This document shows positions 28,826-37,141 of a stretch of 57,678 bases of DNA, in pieces. The position numbers and the translations under genes are program-made. Position 1 is the first letter of the stretch; each line of letters opens with the position of its first letter. Origin of the DNA: Candidatus Alistipes intestinipullorum. GTDB lineage: Bacteria > Bacteroidota > Bacteroidia > Bacteroidales > Rikenellaceae. The notes beneath the pieces are model-generated. The model searched no databases. It saw only the letters and a list, made by a program, of their open reading frames with translations, and was not told the DNA's origin. Location of the stretch: assembly GCA_019113885.1 (NCBI GenBank), contig DXGO01000068.1, positions 1 through 57,678 of the forward strand. Reading direction: 5' to 3'.

Positions 28826-30835
28826 ATGAAAACCATGAAGAAAATAATCACCCATCTGTTGTTGCTCCTCTTCGTCGCCGGACTGACCGCCTGCTGGACC
28901 GAAGAGATTCCCGAAGCCGGCGCTGCCCGCCACCAGGTCACCGACCTCACGGCAACACCGGGAGACGAGGAAGCATATCTGGCATGGAGTATGCCCGAAG
29001 GCTGGAATCCCACTGATTTCATTGTCTATTACACCAATGCCGACTCGGAAACGATTACGCTGCGGACCGGCGGGGAGCAAAGCTATACGGTAACCGGCCT
29101 GAGTAATGACACGCAATACACATTTTACGTACAGGCCGTCTACGGAGACCTCGTATCGAACTACGTCTCGGTCGTGACGAGACCCGCAACCTCCCGATTC
29201 CCGGTCACCGACCTCTCCGCCTCTGCCGGGGACGGGTATATCTCGCTCACATGGTCGGAACCGGCAACCTCCGTGCTCTCGTACACACTCTCCTATTACA
29301 ATGAGGAGGCTCCCGATGACATAGAGGTACAGACTCTCGAAAAGGGAACGACATCCATCACACTCGAAAACCTGACCAACGACAAGAACTACTACCTCTC
29401 GCTGGTGGCCAACTACGCAAAGGGGGCGGCAGAAGCCGCTACGGCCAAGGCCATGCCCTCCCAGGCGATCCCCTATACGCTTGATCGGGAAACCGCGGCC
29501 AAGAATCAGCCCATAACGTTCACCTTCAACACGGAAGAATACCCGACGGCAACCGAGGTGAAGTGGACCTTCCCGGGAGACGTGGTCAAGGAGGGCTTCG
29601 TGGTAAAGCATGGATTCGGATCGACCGGAACGCAAACGGCGAAACTGAGTGCCATGGTCGACGGGAACCTCCGGACCTGGACGGTAGAGGTCGAAATCCG
29701 CGAATACGTCATCTTCTGTTCCGACTGGGATCTGGTCAGTGCATACAACGGCTTCAAGGGCTCCTGCCCGGTCTTCTCACCCGACGGCAATACCATCTAC
29801 AACATCACGTTCGCAAACCTCACGCAACTCGTTGCCTTCGACCTCATGACCGGCGCCATGAAATGGAAATATACGCCCGAGGCCTTGGCCGGAAGCTACA
29901 ATCCCCTGACCGTAAACCCCGTAACGGGCGACATCTACTTTGGAACGGCCTCCGCCGGACAATTCTATGCCGTCACTCCCGAAGGTCAGCTCCGCTGGAT
30001 GTTCAGCGAGGCCCAGTCGATGAAGAGTACGGCTCCGGCCGTCAATGCCGACGGAACGGTTGTCTACATTTGCGACGCTTCGGGCAACACCTTTGCCATC
30101 GATGCCGAATCGGGATCGAAATGCTGGAGCAGTACGGTCGGAGCCGCCGGGTGCGGAATCCTGGTCAACGGGGACGAACTGGTCGTTGGTGCCGGCAAGA
30201 ACATCATATTCCTCCGGGTGGCTGACGGAACCGAAATCGCCCGGCTGACGCTCTCCCGCGACATGACAGACATCTCCGGATTTGCCGTCGCGGCCGACAA
30301 AACGACGGCCTATGTCCCGAACAAGGGCGGATATGTCAGCTCAATCGACCTGACCTCTCACAAAATTCTCGTCGACGGATTCCCCGTCGGAGACGACAAC
30401 ATGTACGAGCCGGTTGTAGCCCCGAACGGATCGGTATTCATCGGGTCGAAAGACAGCCACGTCTACAACCTCAACGCAACGCTGACCGCCGTCAACTGGT
30501 CGTACAAACACATGGACGGAAAAAATGCGTTCAACTACTCGCATCCGTGTGTTGACTCGGAAAACCGATTCTACATTACTTCCGGACAAATCATCAACAC
30601 AAGCTACATCTTCGATGCAAATGGCAACATCATCGATCAATGGACTTATGAGGCCGATGACGACAACCAGAAGCAGATGGGTGGCAACAACTTCCTCGAC
30701 GGCGTACTCTACTCCGCATTTGTCGGCGGAGGCAACAGCAACGGTGTCTTCGTCGGCAAATACGTCGGCGGAGAGCGTGCCTCGGGATGGAGCACGCATG
30801 GAGGAGATATCTGCGGCTCATGCTGCCTGAAATAA
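28826..30835 (+). CDS. Lipoprotein with two FN3 domains and a PQQ-like beta-propeller
   Basis: A 669-residue lipoprotein (LLLLLFVAGLTACWTEE). Two fibronectin type III domains lie at about residues 35-120 and 125-215 (VTDLTATPGDEEAYLAW, YTVTGLSNDTQYTFYVQA, VTDLSASAGDGYISLTWSEP). A PKD-like segment follows (ITFTFNTEEYPTATEVKWTFPG). The rest is a WD/PQQ-type beta-propeller with repeated blades (FDLMTGAMKWKY, PVTGDIYFGTASAGQFYAVTPEGQLRW, FAIDAESGSKCWSS). The C-terminus WSTHGGDICGSCCLK holds three Cys close together. It sits where SusE/SusF-type surface glycan-binding proteins usually lie. A binding rather than catalytic role is inferred; propeller lyase activity cannot be excluded. Confidence 0.75.
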   Translation: MKTMKKIITHLLLLLFVAGLTACWTEEIPEAGAARHQVTDLTATPGDEEAYLAWSMPEGWNPTDFIVYYTNADSETITLRTGGEQSYTVTGLSNDTQYTFYVQAVYGDLVSNYVSVVTRPATSRFPVTDLSASAGDGYISLTWSEPATSVLSYTLSYYNEEAPDDIEVQTLEKGTTSITLENLTNDKNYYLSLVANYAKGAAEAATAKAMPSQAIPYTLDRETAAKNQPITFTFNTEEYPTATEVKWTFPGDVVKEGFVVKHGFGSTGTQTAKLSAMVDGNLRTWTVEVEIREYVIFCSDWDLVSAYNGFKGSCPVFSPDGNTIYNITFANLTQLVAFDLMTGAMKWKYTPEALAGSYNPLTVNPVTGDIYFGTASAGQFYAVTPEGQLRWMFSEAQSMKSTAPAVNADGTVVYICDASGNTFAIDAESGSKCWSSTVGAAGCGILVNGDELVVGAGKNIIFLRVADGTEIARLTLSRDMTDISGFAVAADKTTAYVPNKGGYVSSIDLTSHKILVDGFPVGDDNMYEPVVAPNGSVFIGSKDSHVYNLNATLTAVNWSYKHMDGKNAFNYSHPCVDSENRFYITSGQIINTSYIFDANGNIIDQWTYEADDDNQKQMGGNNFLDGVLYSAFVGGGNSNGVFVGKYVGGERASGWSTHGGDICGSCCLK

Positions 30836-30893
30836 CGGAAACAGGGAGGGCCGGACTCCGGTCCTCCCATAACCCTCAACAACTGACCCCAAA

Positions 30894-31757
30894 ATGAAAA
30901 AACTGATATTGTTAACGATGGCGCTTCTGGCCGCTGCACCGGCCACCATGGCAAAATACCCCATAGGCGTGTCCCTCAGTATGATCGGAACGCCCGACTC
31001 CGAAAACATCATCTCTGTCAAGGAAGCCGGGATCGATTACGTGGAGGTTGTATTCAACTATTTCTGGCGCAAAGCGCCCGAGAACGAATGTTATACCCGG
31101 GCCTATCAGGTCAAAAAACGACTCGACGAGGCCGGGCTCAAGGTATGGTCGTGCCACCTGCCTTTCAGCCGGCAACTCGACATCTCGGTCCTCGACCCCC
31201 AACAACGGGAAGAGAATGTCCTCTTCATGGAGCGAATGATCCGTCTGGCAAGGATTTTTCAACCCCAGCGGCTGGTTCTGCATCCCAGTTCGGAACCGAT
31301 CAACGACGATGAACGGGAGACCCGCATGCAGAACTCGGCCAACTCGATCGGACGACTTGCATTGGCCGCCCATGAGATCGGAGCGGTTCTTTGCATCGAA
31401 AATCTGCCACGAACCTGCCTGGGACGCGATTCCGACGAAATACTGCGTCTGATCGAGAACTATCCCGAAGTAATGGTCTGCTTCGACTCGAACCATCTGC
31501 TCAAAGAGGAATACCCCCGATTCCTCGAACAGGTCGGCAACCGCATCGGTACGGTGCACATTTCGGATTATGACCGCAAGGACGAACGCCACTGGCTGCC
31601 GGGGAAAGGAATTGTCGACTGGCCCGACTTCTATCGTCGGTTGAAGAATACCGGCTACAAAGGAGTTTTCATGTACGAAGTCAGTGCCAACGATACCGAA
31701 TCGCCCCGACAAATCGTCCGGACTCACAAGGAGGTCATCCTCGGCAATCACAAATAA
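30894..31757 (+). CDS. Exported sugar isomerase/epimerase-like TIM barrel
   Basis: A 287-residue protein of the xylose-isomerase-like TIM-barrel (AP endonuclease 2) family, with a signal peptide (LILLTMALLAAAPATMA). Metal-site segments are present: LVLHPSS, LCIENLPRT (Glu), MVCFDSNHLLKE (Asp/His), GTVHISDYD (His) and GVFMYEVS (Glu). Family members interconvert free or phosphorylated sugars, or act on oxidised or unusual sugars. An exported version inside a glycan locus suggests conversion of a released sugar in the periplasm. The substrate is unknown. It lies 58 bases after the propeller lipoprotein gene and 26 bases before the next gene. Confidence 0.8.
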   Translation: MKKLILLTMALLAAAPATMAKYPIGVSLSMIGTPDSENIISVKEAGIDYVEVVFNYFWRKAPENECYTRAYQVKKRLDEAGLKVWSCHLPFSRQLDISVLDPQQREENVLFMERMIRLARIFQPQRLVLHPSSEPINDDERETRMQNSANSIGRLALAAHEIGAVLCIENLPRTCLGRDSDEILRLIENYPEVMVCFDSNHLLKEEYPRFLEQVGNRIGTVHISDYDRKDERHWLPGKGIVDWPDFYRRLKNTGYKGVFMYEVSANDTESPRQIVRTHKEVILGNHK

Positions 31758-31783
31758 ACGAATGCATCAAAACATCTGGAACC

Positions 31784-33475
31784 ATGAATAAATCTCATAT
31801 CCGCATACATCGGAAACTGCTTATCGGAATCGGAGCCATCATCTTCATCGCAGGGTGCTCGAATGACACCTCCGATTCGGTCCGGCCATTCGCAGCAAAA
31901 GCCACGCTGACCCTGTCGAAATACTACAACGATCAGGGTGCCATGACATTACCTGTCTGGGAGCAATCGTCGCAGGCCGGAATGCTTGTAGCCGGGGCAG
32001 GAAAATCGGAAGCATTCTACGCAACACCTATTTTGGCTGGATCGCAGAAATCGCTCTTCCTTTTCACCCTCGACGTGCCGCACCAGGAGACTTCGACAGC
32101 TATTGGATTTTGGCCCGCAGAAGCCCCGGTCACCTGCGAGAACAGCACCCTGAAGGTAACGGTTCCGACGCAGCAGAACGGCTCGGTCACCCCTTGTCTG
32201 GTCGGGAAATCCACGGCCCGGCTCAACGGATACAACGGATGCGAAATGACGCTCACGCAATTTTGCTGCACCATGTACATCTCCGTCGAAATGGGAGACT
32301 ATGCCATCCGCGAAGTCTCCATAAAGGCCAACGGAGGGGAAGCGATCGCCGGAGAAGTTTCGGTCGGGATCGACGACTGGGCGGCTTCGGCCTCGGAACA
32401 GACCATCACCGTGACGCTCCCCGAACCACTCGATTGCTCGCAGGAGGCACAAATTATTCCGGTAATGATTGCCCCCGTCACGCTGACCAAAGGCTTTACG
32501 GCAACACTCACCGACACCGACGGAAATTCGTTCACGGTAAAGACGACGAAACCCGTCGAGTTGGAATCCGGTGACAAATACGACACGGACGATGCCCAAA
32601 TGGCCACAGCGACCGAGCTGATTTTCTGCGGCGACAACATGATCTACATGATCGATGCCGGGTTGGCCGATGCCTCGGGATACAAGGATGCCGTAACCTG
32701 GAGCTGGGATGCCACCACGGCGTCGTCGACTCTGGGGTTGGCGGCCGCGCGTTGCAGCCATCTCGACGATTGCAAGCCGGTAAACAACGGCAAGCAAATT
32801 CTGGCCACGAGTTCCTATAACTGGTGTGTATTGCTCGACATCGAGACCCAGGATATTCTGTTCCACACTACAGGGGTTCCCAATGCACACTCGGCTGAAA
32901 TATTACCCGGAAATCGGATCGTCGTGGCTTGCTCCGGAGGTGAAAGCTCGACTCACAATTCGCTCCATCTCTACGACATCGCAGCCCCCAACCGGATTGT
33001 CGACCAGGTCCCGCTGACCTCGGCACACGGCGTCGTCTGGAACGAGGCAACCCAACGCCTCTATGCCATCGGGGGCCAAAGCCTCCAGATATACCGGCTC
33101 AAGGACTGGGAAACAACGGCTCCGTCGCTCGAGCTGGAAAAGACCATACAGACGCCCCAAAACGGCCTGCACGACATGACGCTGGTCAATGCGAACACAC
33201 TCTGCATCGGAGGGAAGCGTGCTTATCTGTACGACATCGGAGCCAACCGATTCACGGAAATGACGCTTTTCGCATCCTCCACGTCCATCAAGTCCATCAA
33301 CTACAACGACGAGACGGGAGAGTTGTGGTATACCGATGCCACCCATCCCGAGGGTTCGCAAAGCTGGTCAACGCAAACCATCCGGTATGCCACGGACATG
33401 AACGCCTCTTCCGAAACAAGAACGATCAAAGTCCCGGATCTGGACATGTACAAGGTTCGGGTAATGAACTGGTGA
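31784..33475 (+). CDS. Lipoprotein with fimbrillin-like N-terminus and DUF6528-like propeller
   Basis: A 563-residue lipoprotein (LLIGIGAIIFIAGCSND). The first part (about 25-265) resembles fimbrillin-family beta-sandwich domains of Bacteroidota surface proteins: repeated Ser/Thr-rich strands, YAIREVSIKANGGEAIAGEVSV and PVELESGDKYDTD. From about residue 280, ATELIFCGDNMIYMIDAG begins a beta-propeller-like region that I assign tentatively to DUF6528 (VLLDIETQDILFHTTGVPNAHSAEILPGNRIVVACSGG, GLHDMTLVNANTLCIGGKRAYLYDI). No catalytic function is known for this family to me. It is probably a surface binding protein or an uncharacterised enzyme of locus 1. A GC-rich hairpin follows before the rhamnosidase gene. 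Confidence 0.6.
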   Translation: MNKSHIRIHRKLLIGIGAIIFIAGCSNDTSDSVRPFAAKATLTLSKYYNDQGAMTLPVWEQSSQAGMLVAGAGKSEAFYATPILAGSQKSLFLFTLDVPHQETSTAIGFWPAEAPVTCENSTLKVTVPTQQNGSVTPCLVGKSTARLNGYNGCEMTLTQFCCTMYISVEMGDYAIREVSIKANGGEAIAGEVSVGIDDWAASASEQTITVTLPEPLDCSQEAQIIPVMIAPVTLTKGFTATLTDTDGNSFTVKTTKPVELESGDKYDTDDAQMATATELIFCGDNMIYMIDAGLADASGYKDAVTWSWDATTASSTLGLAAARCSHLDDCKPVNNGKQILATSSYNWCVLLDIETQDILFHTTGVPNAHSAEILPGNRIVVACSGGESSTHNSLHLYDIAAPNRIVDQVPLTSAHGVVWNEATQRLYAIGGQSLQIYRLKDWETTAPSLELEKTIQTPQNGLHDMTLVNANTLCIGGKRAYLYDIGANRFTEMTLFASSTSIKSINYNDETGELWYTDATHPEGSQSWSTQTIRYATDMNASSETRTIKVPDLDMYKVRVMNW

Positions 33476-33542
33476 TCCCGGCCGATTCCTGCAGGAGCGC
33501 GCATGCATGCACGCACGGCACGCACGTGCGCTCCTGGATCAC
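33472..33542 (+). other. Large imperfect hairpin with alternating purine-pyrimidine core
   Basis: A 9-bp stem (CAGGAGCGC at 33492-33500 with GCGCTCCTG at 33528-33536) is extended by GTGATC (33472-33477) and GATCAC (33537-33542), leaving a bulge on the left arm. The loop is almost entirely alternating purine-pyrimidine (GCGCGCATGCATGCACGCAC). There is no T run, so it is more likely a processing or attenuation element inside the locus 1 operon than a full terminator. Confidence 0.5.
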
Positions 33543-33575
33543 GGTCAGTTCATGTTGTATTTTCAACGACCCGGC

Positions 33576-36500
33576 ATGAAAAGGATACTTCTACTCGCAT
33601 GTCTGTTCTGTGCGGAGTTGACATGCGGACAAACATTGTACGAGATTTGGAAAAATCCACCCCCGGAAAGTCGCCCGTGGAACTTCTGGTACTGGCTCTA
33701 CGGAGCCATGTCCAAAGAGGGAATCACGGCCGACCTGGAGGCCATGAAGGAAAACGGGATCGGTGGAGCCTACCTGTTCACGATCAAAGGCGCCCCGGAA
33801 AACCCCTACATCAATCCTTCATACACACAGTTGACCCCCGAATGGTGGCAAATGGTAAAATTCGCGATCGAAGAGGCCGACCGGATCGGGATCGAAATCG
33901 GATTCCACGCATGCGACGGCTGGGCCTTGTCCGGCGGACCCTGGATCACCCCGGAACACTCCATGCAGGTCATAACATGGAGCAACACGCCGGTCGACGG
34001 CGGCAGGCGCATCCAAACGGTCCTTTCCGAACCGCCCTCGAAAGAGCATTACTACCGGGATATCGCCGTCTTCGCCTACCCGATACGTCCGGGAGAGGGA
34101 GTTACGACCGACACCGTCATACCTCGCGTATGCACGAGTTCGGGGGCCGACGCATCGTTCCTTGCGAAACCTCACAACAAACAGAATTTTCACAGCAAGG
34201 AGCCCTGCTGGATCGAATACGCATTCGACGAACCCTTCCTTTGCCGAAACATCCTGATCCACACCCCCAAGCTGAATTATCAGGCGAATCGGATGAAACT
34301 CCAGGTCAGCGACGACGGAGTGAATTATCGTACGGTCACCGCCATGGAACCACCTCGTCAAAGCTGGTATCGTCGTGTTCCGGGGACAACGCATGCCATT
34401 CCTCCTACTCGCGCCCGCTATTTCCGGTTCTGCTACGATCCCGCAGGTTCGGAACCGGGCATCGAAGACATGGACCCGGCAAAATGGACTCCCGAGTTGA
34501 ATCTATGCGGGATCCGGCTCTCTTCCGACCCGAAGATTCACCAGTTCGAGGGCAAAAATGGCGAAGTATGGCGTCATGCTCCCCGCACAACCCATGCACA
34601 ATTGACCGATGCGGAGTGCATTTGTCCCGATTCCGTGCTCGACATTTCCCGATTCGTCGACGAAAAGGGCCGGATCGATTGGAAAGCCCCGGACGGAAGA
34701 TGGATGATTCTGCGAATGGGGCACACGTCCAACGGCAAAAAAAACGGCCCCGCCGGGGCCGCGTCCGGATTGGAATGCGACAAGTTCAATCCCGAAGCGG
34801 TCAAACTGCAGTTCGACTCGTGGTTCGGCCGGGCAAAACAAATCGTTGGACCCGAAGTGTTTTCCCGTACCGTCAAGATTTTCCATGTGGACAGTTGGGA
34901 ATGCGGCAACCAAAACTGGTCTCCCGTTTTCCGGGAGGAATTCCGCCAGCGTCGTGGATACGACATCGTACCCTGGCTCCCGGTAACTGCCGGAATACCA
35001 ATCGGGAGTGTCGATGACTCCGAACGGGTACTGTATGACGTTCGGATGACCATTGCCGAGCTCATTTCCGAACACTTTTTCGGCACGATGCAACAGTGCG
35101 CGCATAATAACGGATGCCGATTCAGCGCCGAATGCGTGGCCCCGGTGACGATGTCGGACGGAATGCTCCATTACCGGAATACGGACATCCCGATGGGGGA
35201 ATTCTGGTTTCGATCCCCGACTCACGACAAACCCAACGACATTCTGGACGCCGTTTCGGGAGCTCATCTCTATGGCAAACGAATCGTCGCGGCCGAAGCC
35301 TTCACCGAGGTGGACATTACATGGGACGAACATCCGGGGATGCTCAAGCCTTTGCAGGACTTCGAATATGCCAATGGCATCAACCGCCTTGTATTCCATG
35401 TAAACGTGCACAATCCGTGGATGAACCGCACCCCGGGCATGACTCTCGACCAATATGGGCTCTATTTTCAACGAGACCAGACCTGGTGGCGTCCGGGAAA
35501 GGCATGGATGGACTACACCGTCCGTTGCCAGGCCCTTCTGCAACAAGGGCTCCCGGTAGTCGATCTGGCGGTATTCACGGGTGACGACTTCCCCCGCCGG
35601 GCACTGCTTCCCGAACGTATGGTTGCATGGTTCCCGGGACTCTTCGGGCCCGAAATTGTGGAAAAGGAGCGGAAACGGCTCCTGAATGAAGGGACCCCCA
35701 TGACCGAACAACAGAGCGGGCGCACCTATACGTCCAACATGACTACACCGCAAGACTGGGTCAATCCGATGCACGGATATACGTACGACAGCTTCAACGC
35801 GGATGCGCTGCTCCGACTGGCAAAGGTCGTCGACAAACGGATCGTATTGCCCGACGGGATGAGCTATGGAGCGCTCGTGGTACCGTCGCGGCATGCGATG
35901 CAGCTCAATGCCGACCGAATATCGAAAGCCTGTGCGGACAAAATCGACGAAATGGCCCGATCGGGAGTCCCTGTTTTGATGGCCGAACCTGCCGACAAGA
36001 CCTTCTCGATAGCCGACAGGTCGGAACCGATAGTCTGGTCACAAGCGGATCGATTCATTCGGCTGCCCTATGAAGGGGAAACGCTCGAGGGAATAGGTAT
36101 CGAACGAGATTTCGCCGCCTTCGAACAGACGGGCTGCTACGCGGAAAAAGTCGCTTACCGACACCGGCGGACGGACCACGCAGACATCTATTTCATTGCC
36201 AACCAAACCGGCCGGACTCGTGAACTGACCGTCTCGATGCGGGTACAGGGCCGCTGCCCTCAGTTATGGTATCCCGTATCGGGCGAAATACGCCGGAGCG
36301 TTGAATGGTCTGAAAAGGACGGGCGGACGGAGATGCCATTACGGCTGGCACCTTACGAATCGCTGTTCGCAGTCTTGCAGGATGTCGAGCTCTGCGAACC
36401 GGAACCGGGGGCCAATTGGGACGAGACATCGCCGCGGCACGAGATAACTTCACCGTGGAGCGTTTCGTTTGGAACCGCAGCCGAACCGCATACCGCGATT

Positions 36501-37028
36501 TTCCGGCAGTTGTCGGATTGGAGCATGCAGGATGACCCCCGGATAAAATATTTCTCGGGAACGGCCGTATACCGGAACAAATTCATCATGCCAGAGCCTC
36601 CAGTCGCGGAAGAACGTTATTTTCTGGAAATCGAAGAGGTTTATAACCTGGCGGAAATCTCGGTCAACGGGAAACCTTGCGGAGTAATATGGACACCGCC
36701 ATACCGGGCTGATATTACCGAGGCCGTCAGAGAGGGTGACAACGAGATCGAAATATCCGTCACCAATACCTGGGCCAACCGCATCCGGGGAAACACCGAA
36801 CAACCGGGTATGGACCCGAACTTCTGGACAATCGTCCCATACAGTCTCGACCATGCCCCGATGCAGAAAAGCGGACTGGTCGGCAAAGTCGTCATCTCCA
36901 CCTCTCGAAACCTGCCGTCTCAACCGGTCCTTGGATGCCGCCCGAAGCAGGAACCGAAGATAAACCGGTCTCCCGGACCCGGCACTGGACATCGTAAAGG
37001 TCGACTGTTTTTTTTGTGTCATATATAG
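33576..37028 (+). CDS. GH106 alpha-L-rhamnosidase with aberrant C-terminal tail
   Basis: An 1150-residue exported protein. The start at 33576 gives the signal MKRILLLACLFCAELTCGQ, better than the ATG at 33507. RPWNFWYWLYGAMSKEGITADLEAMKENGIGGAYLFTIKG is the characteristic N-terminus of GH106 enzymes, which remove alpha-L-rhamnose from plant pectins, arabinogalactans or bacterial polysaccharides. Middle segments HVDSWECGNQNWSPVFREEFRQRRGYD and EAFTEVDITWDEHPGMLKPLQDFEYANGINRLVFHV belong to the catalytic barrel. The C-terminal beta-sandwich ends near SGLVGKVVIST (about residue 1113). About 38 further residues (through RLFFLCHI) look foreign. Their DNA includes the leader of a FecR relic, so the native stop seems to have been lost by recombination. 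It is the only glycosidase of locus 1. Confidence 0.85.
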   Translation: MKRILLLACLFCAELTCGQTLYEIWKNPPPESRPWNFWYWLYGAMSKEGITADLEAMKENGIGGAYLFTIKGAPENPYINPSYTQLTPEWWQMVKFAIEEADRIGIEIGFHACDGWALSGGPWITPEHSMQVITWSNTPVDGGRRIQTVLSEPPSKEHYYRDIAVFAYPIRPGEGVTTDTVIPRVCTSSGADASFLAKPHNKQNFHSKEPCWIEYAFDEPFLCRNILIHTPKLNYQANRMKLQVSDDGVNYRTVTAMEPPRQSWYRRVPGTTHAIPPTRARYFRFCYDPAGSEPGIEDMDPAKWTPELNLCGIRLSSDPKIHQFEGKNGEVWRHAPRTTHAQLTDAECICPDSVLDISRFVDEKGRIDWKAPDGRWMILRMGHTSNGKKNGPAGAASGLECDKFNPEAVKLQFDSWFGRAKQIVGPEVFSRTVKIFHVDSWECGNQNWSPVFREEFRQRRGYDIVPWLPVTAGIPIGSVDDSERVLYDVRMTIAELISEHFFGTMQQCAHNNGCRFSAECVAPVTMSDGMLHYRNTDIPMGEFWFRSPTHDKPNDILDAVSGAHLYGKRIVAAEAFTEVDITWDEHPGMLKPLQDFEYANGINRLVFHVNVHNPWMNRTPGMTLDQYGLYFQRDQTWWRPGKAWMDYTVRCQALLQQGLPVVDLAVFTGDDFPRRALLPERMVAWFPGLFGPEIVEKERKRLLNEGTPMTEQQSGRTYTSNMTTPQDWVNPMHGYTYDSFNADALLRLAKVVDKRIVLPDGMSYGALVVPSRHAMQLNADRISKACADKIDEMARSGVPVLMAEPADKTFSIADRSEPIVWSQADRFIRLPYEGETLEGIGIERDFAAFEQTGCYAEKVAYRHRRTDHADIYFIANQTGRTRELTVSMRVQGRCPQLWYPVSGEIRRSVEWSEKDGRTEMPLRLAPYESLFAVLQDVELCEPEPGANWDETSPRHEITSPWSVSFGTAAEPHTAIFRQLSDWSMQDDPRIKYFSGTAVYRNKFIMPEPPVAEERYFLEIEEVYNLAEISVNGKPCGVIWTPPYRADITEAVREGDNEIEISVTNTWANRIRGNTEQPGMDPNFWTIVPYSLDHAPMQKSGLVGKVVISTSRNLPSQPVLGCRPKQEPKINRSPGPGTGHRKGRLFFLCHI

Positions 37029-37124
37029 TAAAACGGGAACTCTATGAATCCGGACAAACAGACCTGGAACCTTCTGATCCGAGTTCTCAAAGGTACGCTT
37101 GACGACGCTGAAAAAATCAAATAA
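36991..37124 (+). pseudogene. Relic of a FecR gene start with its leader
   Basis: Bases 37044-37124 encode MNPDKQTWNLLIRVLKGTLD DAEKIK and then a stop. This matches the first 26 residues of the FecR gene at 48705-49706 (MNPDKQTWDLLIRALKSSLD and on) at 19 positions. The similarity extends upstream into non-coding DNA: CGTAAAGGTC, CTGT and TTTTTGTGTC occur in the same order before both starts. The rest of the anti-sigma gene is absent, and the glycerophosphodiesterase gene begins 17 bases later. This is the edge of a deletion or recombination event between related sigma/FecR loci. The last codons of the rhamnosidase gene are read through the relic leader. Confidence 0.82.
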
Positions 37125-37141
37125 TTTCTAAACCAAGCATC

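Noticed and set aside
33503..35017. A 504-codon frame overlapping the start of the GH106 gene
   Set aside because: Alternative-frame shadow; the overlapping frame has clear GH106 motifs and a signal peptide.
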